A stretch of 23,802 bases of DNA from Ruminococcus sp. Its GTDB lineage: Bacteria; Bacillota; Clostridia; Lachnospirales; Lachnospiraceae. Below, in pieces: positions 15,241-22,825 of this stretch (positions within the stretch are counted from its first letter, which is position 1; each line of letters begins with the position of its first letter). The DNA is taken from the NCBI GenBank assembly GCA_020024635.1, contig JAHHTL010000036.1, forward strand, positions 1 through 23,802, read 5' to 3'. Below the pieces are notes generated by a model. It was not told the DNA's origin, made no database searches, and saw nothing but the letters and a program-made list of their open reading frames with translations. The position numbers and the translations under genes were made by a program.

Positions 15241-16254
15241 CTATCTTTTCATCTTAGGGTCAAACGCGTCTCGCAAACCGTCTCCAACAAAGTTGAATGC
15301 AAGAACTGTGATCAATATAAGAAGACCCGCTGGAACCCACATATTTAAATAATCAGTCATAATAATCGGATCATTTACAAGGTTTACGATTTTCCCCCAT
15401 GAGGCGTATGGGTACGGAACTCCCATACCTAAAAAGCTAAGAGAACTCTCAAGCAGAATAACATCTCCAACGCCAAGGGTTGTAAACACGATAAGCTGTG
15501 GCATAACATTTGGAATCAGATGCTTAAAAATCTTACGACTTGTACTAAGACCAATCGCCTCTGTTGCAGTCATAAATTCCTGCTCACGAAGTGTAAGAAT
15601 CTGCCCTCTTACCAAACGAGTTACACCTGCCCATCCAAGAAGACCTACCGATAGCATAAGGAATATGATTTTAAGTTGCTGCGGTGCTTTAATGGTTACA
15701 AGGATGGAACCTAAAATCATTAAAATTGGCATTGTAGGGATACAAAATACAACGTCTACAACACGCATAATGACCATATCAATTTTCTTGCCAAAATATC
15801 CTGAAATACCTCCAAGCACAACTCCAATCAAAAGTTCAATGCCTACAACAACAATTCCAATCATCAGCGAAATTCTTCCGCCGTACATAAGACGTGTCAT
15901 AATATCGAACCCATCTTTATCTGTACCAAGCCAATGTGCTTTTGACATAGGCGCTTTGTTCATAAGTGATACTCCTGCCTGTGTTAAATCATAACCAGAT
16001 GTATTACTTACTTCCTTACCATTATGTGTATAGAACATCTCGTATTCTCCATATGGAGAAATCATTGGTCCAAAAATTGAAAACAATAAAATTGTACCTA
16101 AAATCACCAAACCAACAATTGCAAGTTTATTTCGAAAAAAACGTTTTAAAATCAATCTCGTCGGAGATAAGATTGCCGCATTTCCTTCAAAACTAGTATC
16201 CTCCCTAAGTTCTGATTCTTTGAACTTCAGTGGATCCGCTTTTACATTCTTCAT
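15241..16254 (-). CDS. oppC: Oligopeptide ABC transporter permease OppC
   Basis: Membrane subunit of about 337 aa. A cytoplasmic N-terminus is followed by a first helix (LAIVGLVILGTILLFSIFG), a large extracellular stretch containing the OppC marker LGTDKDGFDIMTRLMYGGRIS, and five more helices. The EAA coupling motif is visible (ATEAIGLSTSRKIFKHLIPN), contacting the ATPases. The ATG at 16254 has AAAGGA upstream at good spacing; an ATG eight codons earlier, right after the oppB stop, lacks one and cannot be excluded. It lies between oppB and oppD in a tight operon. Confidence 0.92.
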   Translation of the reverse strand: MKNVKADPLKFKESELREDTSFEGNAAILSPTRLILKRFFRNKLAIVGLVILGTILLFSIFGPMISPYGEYEMFYTHNGKEVSNTSGYDLTQAGVSLMNKAPMSKAHWLGTDKDGFDIMTRLMYGGRISLMIGIVVVGIELLIGVVLGGISGYFGKKIDMVIMRVVDVVFCIPTMPILMILGSILVTIKAPQQLKIIFLMLSVGLLGWAGVTRLVRGQILTLREQEFMTATEAIGLSTSRKIFKHLIPNVMPQLIVFTTLGVGDVILLESSLSFLGMGVPYPYASWGKIVNLVNDPIIMTDYLNMWVPAGLLILITVLAFNFVGDGLRDAFDPKMKR

Positions 16255-16284
16255 TTTCGGATTTCCTTTCTCACTCATATTATC

Positions 16285-17253
16285 TTAATTGTATCGTACA
16301 CGTGGATCTACTACTGCATATAGTATATCAGAAATCAGTGTACCTAAAAGTGTCAGTATTGCAAGGAACATATTGAATCCCATAACAAGAGGAATATCTC
16401 CTTGTTTCAGACAGTTGTATGCTGTGTTTCCAATACCGTCAATCGCAAAGATTGTTTCTGTGATCATAGAACCTGAAAATAGACTTGGGAGCATTCCTCC
16501 AACCAATGTCACGACTGGAATCAACGTATTTCGAAAAGCATGTGTATAAATAACTTTATGCTCTGAAAGACCTTTTGCTCGAGCTGTACGGATATAATCT
16601 GCATTTAATACTTCTAGCATGTTTGTTCTTGTATAACGCATCAAGGCTCCTGTACTGATAACTGCAAGAACAATAACTGGCAATACATAATGCCAGCTTA
16701 CGTCAAGAATATGTCGAAATCCTTCAAAATCTTCTCTAGCTGTTACCATACCGGAAAGTGGGAACCACTTCAATCCAATTGCAAAGAATCGCTGTAAGAT
16801 CGCAGCAAGGAAGAACGATGGCATCGATATTCCCAACATTGCAAATGTCGTAAGCGTGTAATCTAACTTTGAATATTGTTTTGTCGCCGAAATAATACCT
16901 AATGGTATGGCTAACAAGATTTGGATCACAAATGCCATTGCAGAAAGCGCAAAAGAATTCCACATCTTGCTTCTAATAACATCTACAACAGGTTTATCAT
17001 ACACAAATGAATTTCCAAAATCCCCTGTAACTGCCTTTCCCATCCATTTTACATATCCTTCAACAATCCCCGTGTCCAAACCATAAACACGGCGCATATT
17101 TTCGCGCATCTCTTCGGTAATCTTAGGATTTCCGGCAGTTGCATTTTGAACATAATCACCTGGCATAAGTCTTACTAAGGAATACAGTATCACTGAAACA
17201 CCGAATAAGACAAATATGCCAATCAGTAATCTTCGAATAACATATTGTTTCAT
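16285..17253 (-). CDS. oppB: Oligopeptide ABC transporter permease OppB
   Basis: Membrane subunit of 322 aa beginning MKQYVIRRLLIGIFVLFGVS, the standard OppB/DppB N-terminus, followed by the periplasmic loop VRLMPGDY...YGLDTGIVEGYVKW, and five further helices. The EAA loop reads TARAKGLSEHKVIYTHAFRN, and the C-terminus has DILYAVVDPRVRY, both hallmarks of OppB. The ribosome site is modest (AAAGGTAG). It is 243 nt downstream of oppA with a stem-loop between, so it is probably expressed at a lower level than the binding protein. Confidence 0.94.
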   Translation of the reverse strand: MKQYVIRRLLIGIFVLFGVSVILYSLVRLMPGDYVQNATAGNPKITEEMRENMRRVYGLDTGIVEGYVKWMGKAVTGDFGNSFVYDKPVVDVIRSKMWNSFALSAMAFVIQILLAIPLGIISATKQYSKLDYTLTTFAMLGISMPSFFLAAILQRFFAIGLKWFPLSGMVTAREDFEGFRHILDVSWHYVLPVIVLAVISTGALMRYTRTNMLEVLNADYIRTARAKGLSEHKVIYTHAFRNTLIPVVTLVGGMLPSLFSGSMITETIFAIDGIGNTAYNCLKQGDIPLVMGFNMFLAILTLLGTLISDILYAVVDPRVRYN

Positions 17254-17416
17254 AGTTAAGTTCTACCTTTCATATACTTCCAATTGGTATATATTCATAA
17301 AACATAATTTCTCTCGAAATTACAAAATTTTCATAGTTATATGATGGAAGTTCTCCATCTCTGTCTAAAATGCCATTCATTCTAGATTTTTGTAACATAT
17401 TATTTATAAATAGCAA

Positions 17417-17465
17417 ATACTGCCGTCGGATACACACTTATCTGTATTTCGTCCGACGGCAATAT
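17417..17465 (-). promoter_or_regulatory. Stem-loop between oppA and oppB
   Basis: On the minus strand ATATTGCCGTCGGA (17465-17452) pairs with TCCGACGGCAGTAT (17430-17417), 14 pairs including one G-U, around a 21-nt loop that can itself form an ATACA/TGTAT helix. There is no clean U-tract after it. It most likely protects the oppA 3' end or acts as a partial terminator, a usual way to make more binding protein than permease. Confidence 0.65.
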
Positions 17466-17496
17466 CCCTGCATTACTTCTTTTCAATTATTACGAA

Positions 17497-19395
17497 TTAT
17501 TTAACCATCTGAAGTTTTTCAATTTCTACATTCCATTTATAGAATGGAGTCTGATCTTTTGCAAGTGTCTCCACGTCGATATTTTTTGGATTGAAGATGT
17601 ATAAGTTCTTTCTCTGGTATACTGGCATTTCAACCGCTTCATCCATAATAATATCTAATGCTTTGTGGTATAATGGCTTACGCTCTTCAATATCAAGTGT
17701 TGTACGAGCTTCCATCATAAGTTTATCAAGTTCTGCATTTTTAATGCGGTATGGGTTATCATTTGATTCAGAGTGATATAATTGGTACATATCTGGATCA
17801 ATAGTTGCCTGCCATGCTGCAACCCACATATCTGCTGTATATGTATTCATCTTGTCAAACAATACGTCTGGTGCAACATCCTGAATAACAAGTTCTCCAC
17901 CAAGAGATTCAAGGTCTGCTTTCATCTGTGTAATGATCGGACCTGATGGATGTGTTGCAAGATCCCCTACGTAAATTTCTACGCTAAGTTGTTTACCATT
18001 TTTAACAAGTTTTCCACCTTCTTGTGTGTAACCTGCTTTTTTGAAGTGTTCTAACGCTTCGTCTTTGCTGTAAGTATAGTATGGTTTTGCACCTTCTGGG
18101 TAAGCCCATGAAACGATAGACATTGGACGTTCGATAACAGTTGCCAAATCTCCATAGTATGCTTCGATTGCTGGCTCTCTGTTCATCAGACACATCAAAC
18201 CTTTACGAACTTCTTTTTCTACTCTTTCAGCACTGATACCAATGTATCCATAACCAAGATTTTCAACTAATTCCTTGTGCATTCCTGCTTCATCAACTTT
18301 TTCTATCATTTCTTTAGAAGCACTTGGGTCAGAAACATCACAGTTACCAAGTTTTACGTTTTCAAGTTTTGTGCTTTCATCTACAACCTGGAATTTTAAT
18401 TTTCCTATTTTTGGTGCACCTTTGTGGTATTTTGTATTTGCTTCAAGTGTAACAACGTTGTTTTCATATGATTTAAATACGAATGGTCCTGTTCCCATTG
18501 GCTCGCCATTCTTTTCTTTTACCTTACTAAGATCACCTTTTTTAAATTCTCCACCGTAGTATTTTGCTGGAACAAGTGGAAGTCCACCTAATTCCCAAAC
18601 AGCAGTTGGATCAACACCATCAAGTGTAATCTTAACAGTCTTATCATCCACTTTTTCTACACCTGCAATATCAGGAACTTTGTTTCCGCCCTCTGCCATA
18701 TTCTTGTCGATATAAGCTTTTTCAAGGGATTTTCTATAAAATTCTGGCAACAATGCAACGGTATCTGATTCGTAGAATTCTCCACCTGGCATTGCCTGTG
18801 AAAGTTCAATTCCATAACTTTCTACAAGACTTTGTGCTGCTGCTTTTACTACATCTTCTGATGCTTGTGATGGATCAAATGCTTCTACCTTACTGTCGAT
18901 TTCAGCAAGTGCTGCTGCATAGTTAGGATCATCATAACGATATTCTTTCACTCCAACGATTGGAAGTGTTGCAGTGGAAGATTTTCCATCATAACTTGGA
19001 TCACAGTAAACTTTTAGTGCGAAGATAATATCATCTGCTGTAGGTTCACTTCCATCAGAGAACTTTACACCATCATTGATCGTAAACTGATAAACAGTCT
19101 GTGTTGTACCATCTTCTTTTTTAATCACTTCTGGTGTCTCATATTTACAGACACCGTCAACTGGTTCTCCTGTACGATCGTTGTTAATTAAAGTTTCAAC
19201 CACCATAGTAAACACATCTTTGTCATAAGCAGATGAAGTAAAGAATGGGTTAAACAATCCGTTAAACTCTGCTTCTCCAAGCACTAACGTTCCTGAAGGA
19301 CCTTTGTCTTTCGATCCGCCACATGCTGTAAGCATTGAGCCTGCCAAAAGACATCCGGCAAGCAAAAGGCTAACCTTTTTTGTAATCTTCTTCAT
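17497..19395 (-). CDS. oppA: Oligopeptide ABC transporter substrate-binding lipoprotein OppA
   Basis: The product is a 632-aa extracytoplasmic binding protein. A lipoprotein signal peptide ends in the lipobox LTAC (Cys25), followed by a Gly/Ser/Lys linker. SBP_bac_5 family features follow: a domain beginning LVLGEAEFNGLFNPFF, FTINDGVKFSDGSEPTADD (a strong family signature), GTGPFVFKSYENN, and a C-terminal half with YSKDEALEHFKKAGY and ELDKLMMEARTTLD. It is longer than typical (about 540-aa) OppA proteins, with an extra stretch at about residues 150-245. GGGAGG precedes the ATG. It is the first gene of the operon, with a sigma-A promoter 32-60 nt upstream. Substrate class is inferred from family and operon. 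Confidence 0.94.
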   Translation of the reverse strand: MKKITKKVSLLLAGCLLAGSMLTACGGSKDKGPSGTLVLGEAEFNGLFNPFFTSSAYDKDVFTMVVETLINNDRTGEPVDGVCKYETPEVIKKEDGTTQTVYQFTINDGVKFSDGSEPTADDIIFALKVYCDPSYDGKSSTATLPIVGVKEYRYDDPNYAAALAEIDSKVEAFDPSQASEDVVKAAAQSLVESYGIELSQAMPGGEFYESDTVALLPEFYRKSLEKAYIDKNMAEGGNKVPDIAGVEKVDDKTVKITLDGVDPTAVWELGGLPLVPAKYYGGEFKKGDLSKVKEKNGEPMGTGPFVFKSYENNVVTLEANTKYHKGAPKIGKLKFQVVDESTKLENVKLGNCDVSDPSASKEMIEKVDEAGMHKELVENLGYGYIGISAERVEKEVRKGLMCLMNREPAIEAYYGDLATVIERPMSIVSWAYPEGAKPYYTYSKDEALEHFKKAGYTQEGGKLVKNGKQLSVEIYVGDLATHPSGPIITQMKADLESLGGELVIQDVAPDVLFDKMNTYTADMWVAAWQATIDPDMYQLYHSESNDNPYRIKNAELDKLMMEARTTLDIEERKPLYHKALDIIMDEAVEMPVYQRKNLYIFNPKNIDVETLAKDQTPFYKWNVEIEKLQMVK

Positions 19396-19426
19396 AATAT
19401 AAACCTCCCTTAAATTTATGTATTAA

Positions 19427-19455
19427 ACTATACTAAAAAACAAAAGAAAAATCAA
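19427..19455 (-). promoter_or_regulatory. Promoter of the opp operon
   Basis: On the minus strand TTGATT (19455-19450), a 17-nt T-rich spacer and TATAGT (19432-19427) form a sigma-A promoter about 32 nt ahead of the oppA start codon. I found no convincing CodY box or other operator in the spacer at 19396-19559. Confidence 0.65.
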
Positions 19456-19559
19456 CTATTTTATCGCGTTAAAATGAAAAACTGTGTGATTTTACACTTT
19501 TTTTGAATAAAAAGGGGTTTTTTAAGCTATTTTTAAATCTAAATTCCTGTTTTTCCCAA

Positions 19560-20267
19560 TTAAATCATACTTTTTTCTATGGTATCTCGAATCCTCTGCA
19601 TCTTTTGATCTGTCGCACATATCACATCCGCACATTCTTTTAATTCCAACATTACCGATTCTGGATTTTCAATATTTTTTTTGTACTTTAACTTATGCTC
19701 CAAGCTAGCCCAAAAATCCATGGCTATGGTTCGAAACTGAACTTCAACTTTCATATGCTTTTTTTCTTTTGCCAAAAAGATCGGGATATCTAAAATAAGA
19801 TGTAGACTTCTATATCCGTTTGGCTTTGGATGTTTGATATAATCTTTCTCTTGAAGTAATATAATATCATCCTGAGAGGTCAGCATTTTTGCAATGGAAT
19901 AAATATCATCTTGAAAAGAGCAGATTACTCGAACTCCCGCAATGTCAAATAGATTCTTTTCAATGCTCTCAATCGTAACGTCATAGCCTTTTCTTTTTAA
20001 CTTCTCGATAATACTCGCCGGTGTCTTAACCCGTGACTTAATGGCTTCAAAAGGATTTCTGTTATGCTGCATGGCAAATTCTTCATTTAACACATGAAGT
20101 TTTGTCTCAACCTCCATCAGTGCACATCGATACTTCATCATTAGTTGCATAAACGATTCCATTTCTTCCAAAAACATCGCCGGATGATCTATTCCTTTAT
20201 TTTCCTCTTTCTCTTCTATTTCCATGTGTTTTTCATCCTTTCTTTTGCATTTATCTTGCTTTTTCAT
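19560..20267 (-). CDS. Small alarmone synthetase (GTP pyrophosphokinase family, RelQ/YjbM type)
   Basis: The product is about 235 aa with a single RelA/SpoT-type synthetase domain (about residues 75-215) and no HD hydrolase, TGS or ACT domain, so it can make but not degrade (p)ppGpp. Motifs match YjbM (SAS1/RelQ): RVKTPASIIEKLKRKG, DIAGVRVICSF, HPKPNGYRSLHL and VEVQFRTIAMDFWASLEHKL. ATG 20267 follows AGGTGG; a second candidate at 20225 follows AAAGGA, and the first 18 residues are unusually Lys-rich, so the start is uncertain. It is divergent from spoVAC and upstream of opp on the same strand but separated from it by about 160 nt with a separate promoter. Confidence 0.92.
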   Translation of the reverse strand: MKKQDKCKRKDEKHMEIEEKEENKGIDHPAMFLEEMESFMQLMMKYRCALMEVETKLHVLNEEFAMQHNRNPFEAIKSRVKTPASIIEKLKRKGYDVTIESIEKNLFDIAGVRVICSFQDDIYSIAKMLTSQDDIILLQEKDYIKHPKPNGYRSLHLILDIPIFLAKEKKHMKVEVQFRTIAMDFWASLEHKLKYKKNIENPESVMLELKECADVICATDQKMQRIRDTIEKSMI

Positions 20268-20298
20268 TTTACCAACCACCTATGTTTTTTGCAATTAG

Positions 20299-20327
20299 GA
20301 ATATATTAATTATTTGTGTACATACTA
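20299..20327 (+). promoter_or_regulatory. Predicted sigma-G promoter of spoVAC
   Basis: GAATA (20299-20303), exactly 17 nt, then CATACTA (20321-20327). This is a full match to the forespore sigma-G consensus (gHATR, 17-18 nt, CATnnTA). It ends 32 nt ahead of the spoVAC start codon. Confidence 0.75.
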
Positions 20328-20359
20328 TCGATAATTCTTTTAATATAGGAGGTTTTTTC

Positions 20360-20818
20360 ATGGATAAAATCACAAAAATGAAGCAAGAAAAAGAATATGA
20401 AGCATATGTAAAGGAAAAAACCCCAGTGCATAATGTTTATTTTAATATGTTAAAAGCTTTTGCAACTGGTGGTTCTATTTGTTTGATCGGACAGATTATT
20501 TTTCAAGTTTGTCAATCTCTTCATCTTCCAAAAGATGTTTGTTCTGCATGGACTTCCTTGTTACTTATTCTTCTAAGCGTTATTCTTACCGGCGTCAATC
20601 TCTATCCTACACTTGCTAAATGGGGCGGCGCCGGCGTTCTCGTTCCAATCACTGGATTTGCAAACTCCGTTGCTGCCCCCGCCATCGAATATAAAAAGGA
20701 AGGGCAAGTTTTTGGAATCGGTTGCAAAATTTTTACAATTGCAGGTCCTGTCATTTTATACGGAATCTTCACTTCTTGGGCACTTGGTCTTATTTATTGG
20801 ATTTTTCTACTATTGTAA
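20360..20818 (+). CDS. spoVAC: Stage V sporulation protein AC (SpoVAC)
   Basis: The product is a 152-aa membrane protein with about four hydrophobic segments, matching SpoVAC, the mechanosensitive channel component of the SpoVA dipicolinate transporter in the spore inner membrane. Recognisable elements are the charged N-terminus, FATGGSICLIGQIIF, and the conserved block WGGAGVLVPITGFANSVAAPAIEYKKEG. The ATG at 20360 has AGGAGG 7 nt upstream; the open frame continues upstream through the promoter and is not used. The gene is alone on the plus strand, convergent with spoVAB and far from spoVAD-spoVAE, which is unusual, since spoVAC is usually the immediate neighbour of spoVAD. Confidence 0.95.
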   Translation: MDKITKMKQEKEYEAYVKEKTPVHNVYFNMLKAFATGGSICLIGQIIFQVCQSLHLPKDVCSAWTSLLLILLSVILTGVNLYPTLAKWGGAGVLVPITGFANSVAAPAIEYKKEGQVFGIGCKIFTIAGPVILYGIFTSWALGLIYWIFLLL

Positions 20819-20823
20819 TTCAA

Positions 20824-20859
20824 AAAATGGTTCCAGATTTTCTGATCTGAAACCATTTT
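20824..20859. terminator. Bidirectional terminator between spoVAC and spoVAB
   Basis: AAAATGGTTCCAGAT (20824-20838) pairs with ATCTGAAACCATTTT (20845-20859) with one mismatch and a 6-nt loop. Flanking A and T runs allow termination in both directions; it fills nearly all of the spacer between the two convergent genes. Confidence 0.85.
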
Positions 20860-20861
20860 CT

Positions 20862-21278
20862 TTACCATTGGTAAAACAAAATCAACAATGCTCCGATTCC
20901 TTTTCCTAATGCTATACTAACAATTACGAACCCTACGTACTTTACTACCTTTAGTCTTCTAGAAAAGATTGGATATACATTTAATATTTCTGCCAAGGCC
21001 ATTGCCCAACAACCTACGAAGATTCCTGAAGCCAATCCTAATATTGTCAAAACCCCTGTCCCAAAATGGAATGTAATGGGAAATAAAGATAAAATGGTTC
21101 CCGTAATTCCTCCTGCTGCGATACAATCTTCATAAAACTTTATTTTCTCCCCTGTATGAGTTCTATCCGCAAAATCTGCAATCACACCAAGTTCAACAAT
21201 AAATCCAAATAACCCACCTGCTGCCGTAAATCCGGAACTAATACCAAGAAGCATTAGTAGACTCTTTTGTATCCACAT
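20862..21278 (-). CDS. spoVAB: Stage V sporulation protein AB (SpoVAB)
   Basis: The product is a 138-aa integral membrane protein with about four to five helices (LLMLLGISSGFTAAGGLFGF, GVLTILGLASGIFVG, YVGFVIVSIALGKGIGALLI). The internal YEDCIAAGGITG and GCWAMALAEILNVYPIFSRR blocks match SpoVAB. The start MWIQKS follows GGGAGGGAAGCG; a nine-codon longer form is less likely. It overlaps the end of spoVAA by 41 nt, so the two are translationally coupled. SpoVAB is part of the accessory SpoVA set, found in Bacillus and only some Clostridia. Confidence 0.92.
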   Translation of the reverse strand: MWIQKSLLMLLGISSGFTAAGGLFGFIVELGVIADFADRTHTGEKIKFYEDCIAAGGITGTILSLFPITFHFGTGVLTILGLASGIFVGCWAMALAEILNVYPIFSRRLKVVKYVGFVIVSIALGKGIGALLILFYQW

Positions 21279-21903
21279 TCGCTTCCCTCCCTTTTCTTGA
21301 AGCATTTTCTACAATGGTTGTCTGAATGTCATCTTCATACAACCGCATTTGTACTTCCATGGGCGTGGGATCTTTTGATGAATTCTTTTTACCAAAGTGA
21401 TTAAAAAAAACTAATATTCCAATCGTTAGTCCAATGGAATAGGAAATCTCCAATATTGTAAATCCCGGGGATGTTTTCCCTGTTAATAATGTATAAATAT
21501 GTCCAAATAATTTATTAATGGAAATATCATTGTGAAATGCCATAATGGAAAATGCAGCCCCTACAAATGTGATAATAGAAACTAGAATGATTTTGAATGC
21601 ATAGAGCATCGTTTTTGATTCAGTTTGTCCTTCATAGGTCACAATAAGATCCGTTTCTCCTAAATTTTGGACTTCCACTTTCGGATACATTTCATGGATC
21701 CCATGGATTACTTTTAGAATGGAAACTACTACTTTTGTCTGAGGCTTTCCTGATATTCTCATCAATTTCTGCGTCTTTAGTTTTGAAGCAATGGCTTTGT
21801 TACTGCATTCAATCTCCAAAATATCCCCTAGCGTTACAGTATGATTTTGTACTGCTACATTTCGTTCTCCTTTTATATAAACAGTATCATGCTCGACTGA
21901 CAT
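21238..21903 (-). CDS. spoVAA: Stage V sporulation protein AA (SpoVAA)
   Basis: The product is 221 aa: a soluble N-terminal domain of about 95 residues (opening VEHDTVYIKGE, with VTLGDILEIE and GKPQTKVVVSILKVI) followed by two membrane segments (IILVSIITFVGAAFSIMAF and ILEISYSIGLTIGILVFF) and a charged tail. This arrangement is that of SpoVAA. AGGAGGAT precedes the ATG and lies inside the end of the upstream 52-aa ORF. It lies downstream of sigF as in B. subtilis. Confidence 0.93.
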   Translation of the reverse strand: MSVEHDTVYIKGERNVAVQNHTVTLGDILEIECSNKAIASKLKTQKLMRISGKPQTKVVVSILKVIHGIHEMYPKVEVQNLGETDLIVTYEGQTESKTMLYAFKIILVSIITFVGAAFSIMAFHNDISINKLFGHIYTLLTGKTSPGFTILEISYSIGLTIGILVFFNHFGKKNSSKDPTPMEVQMRLYEDDIQTTIVENASRKGREANVDTKESTNASWY

Positions 21904-22045
21904 TTTGATCCTCCTCCATCTGTTTGATCAAATATCCTTTTTCTTCCGGTTTTCTTCCCCCTTTTATATAGCAGACGATCATTCCCGTAAGCAACACACC
22001 AAGCACAATAGTAATCACACACCAAACACTCTTTTTTTTATTCAT
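21887..22045 (-). CDS. Small single-pass membrane protein between sigF and spoVAA
   Basis: A 52-codon ORF starts at ATG 22045 and stops at 21887-21889, overlapping the spoVAA start by 17 nt. The product has a short basic N-terminus (MNKKK), one hydrophobic helix (VWCVITIVLGVLLTGMIVCY) and a charged tail (KGGRKPEEKGYLIKQMEED). Upstream, GGTGGGGAAGG supplies a ribosome site, and the spoVAA ribosome site lies within its last codons, so translation of both is coupled. It fills the only sizeable spacer in the spoIIA-spoVA block. No homologue recognised; because of its place it may be a forespore membrane protein or SpoVA accessory peptide, but that is inference. Confidence 0.65.
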   Translation of the reverse strand: MNKKKSVWCVITIVLGVLLTGMIVCYIKGGRKPEEKGYLIKQMEEDQNVSRA

Positions 22046-22078
22046 AACCTTCCCCACCTTTCCTAAGTTGATTAAGGT

Positions 22079-22107
22079 TATTATTTGTTTTTTTTATTTT
22101 TTTATTC
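22079..22107 (-). promoter_or_regulatory. Possible sigma-G promoter ahead of the 52-aa ORF, spoVAA and spoVAB
   Basis: On the minus strand GAATA (22107-22103), overlapping the last sigF codons, is followed after 17 nt by AATAATA (22085-22079), one base from CATnnTA. The region is very A-rich, so chance is a real alternative. Spacing and -35 are identical to the better sites before spoVAC and spoVAD. Confidence 0.4.
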
Positions 22108-22825
22108 CACTTATCCCTAAATTTCTTAACCGGAGCAATATCTTTTTTTCCATTCTTGAAACTTGTACTTGAGAAATCCCAAGCTTCTTACCTACGACGC
22201 TTTGTGTTTCTTCGGCAAAATAGCGCAAATAAATCAATTTTCGTTCTTCTTGATCTAATGTATCAAGCAGTTGTTCCAAAAACATTTTGTCGACCACTTT
22301 TTCCACATATTCCTCTTTTTCTTCTACTTTATCCCCTAGACAAATAGGTTTTCCTTCTTTTTGGTATACTGGTGTATTTAAGGACTCTACCTCTATTCCT
22401 GCTTCCAAAGCCAGTGCAATTTCCTCTTTGTCTACCCCGATTTCCTTCGATAATTCTTCCAATGTTGGTTCCTTATGATTTGCAGCAATAAATGATTCTC
22501 TTGAACGAAATATTTTCAAAGAAAGTTCTTTTAGTGATCTGCTTACTTTTAACATCCCATCATCTCTTAAAAATCTTTTGATTTCTCCCGATATCATAGG
22601 AACCGCATAAGTGGAAAATTTCACTTCAAATGATGGATCGAATTTGTCAATCGCCTTTAAAAGCCCTATACTTCCAATTTGAAATAAATCCTCTGGATCG
22701 GTTCCTCTCCCGTAAAATCTTTTTACCACGCACCAGATCAATCCAACATTTTCCTCTACCAATTGTTCTCTCGCTTTTTTATCCCCTTTGTGTGATTTTT
22801 GAATTAAAGCGATTGTGTGGTCCAT
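22094..22825 (-). CDS. sigF: RNA polymerase sigma-F factor (SpoIIAC)
   Basis: Sigma-F is the first forespore-specific sigma factor. The 243-aa product has region 2 (GLIWCVVKRFYGRGTDPEDLF, then KFSTYAVPMISGEIKRFLRD with the sigma-F/G type region 2.4), region 3 (RSRESFIAANHKEPTLEELS) and region 4 with its recognition helix (GISQVQVSRMEKKIL). This SQVQVSR helix is typical of sporulation sigma-F. It overlaps the end of spoIIAB by 22 nt and follows AAAGGAAGAGAGG. It is held inactive by SpoIIAB and freed by dephosphorylated SpoIIAA. A SpoIIE phosphatase is not in the window. Confidence 0.96.
   Translation of the reverse strand: MDHTIALIQKSHKGDKKAREQLVEENVGLIWCVVKRFYGRGTDPEDLFQIGSIGLLKAIDKFDPSFEVKFSTYAVPMISGEIKRFLRDDGMLKVSRSLKELSLKIFRSRESFIAANHKEPTLEELSKEIGVDKEEIALALEAGIEVESLNTPVYQKEGKPICLGDKVEEKEEYVEKVVDKMFLEQLLDTLDQEERKLIYLRYFAEETQSVVGKKLGISQVQVSRMEKKILLRLRNLGISGIKK

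Noticed and set aside
19480..19520. Terminator after the alarmone synthetase
   Set aside because: Only a 4-bp GTGT/ACAC stem is visible, too weak to claim.
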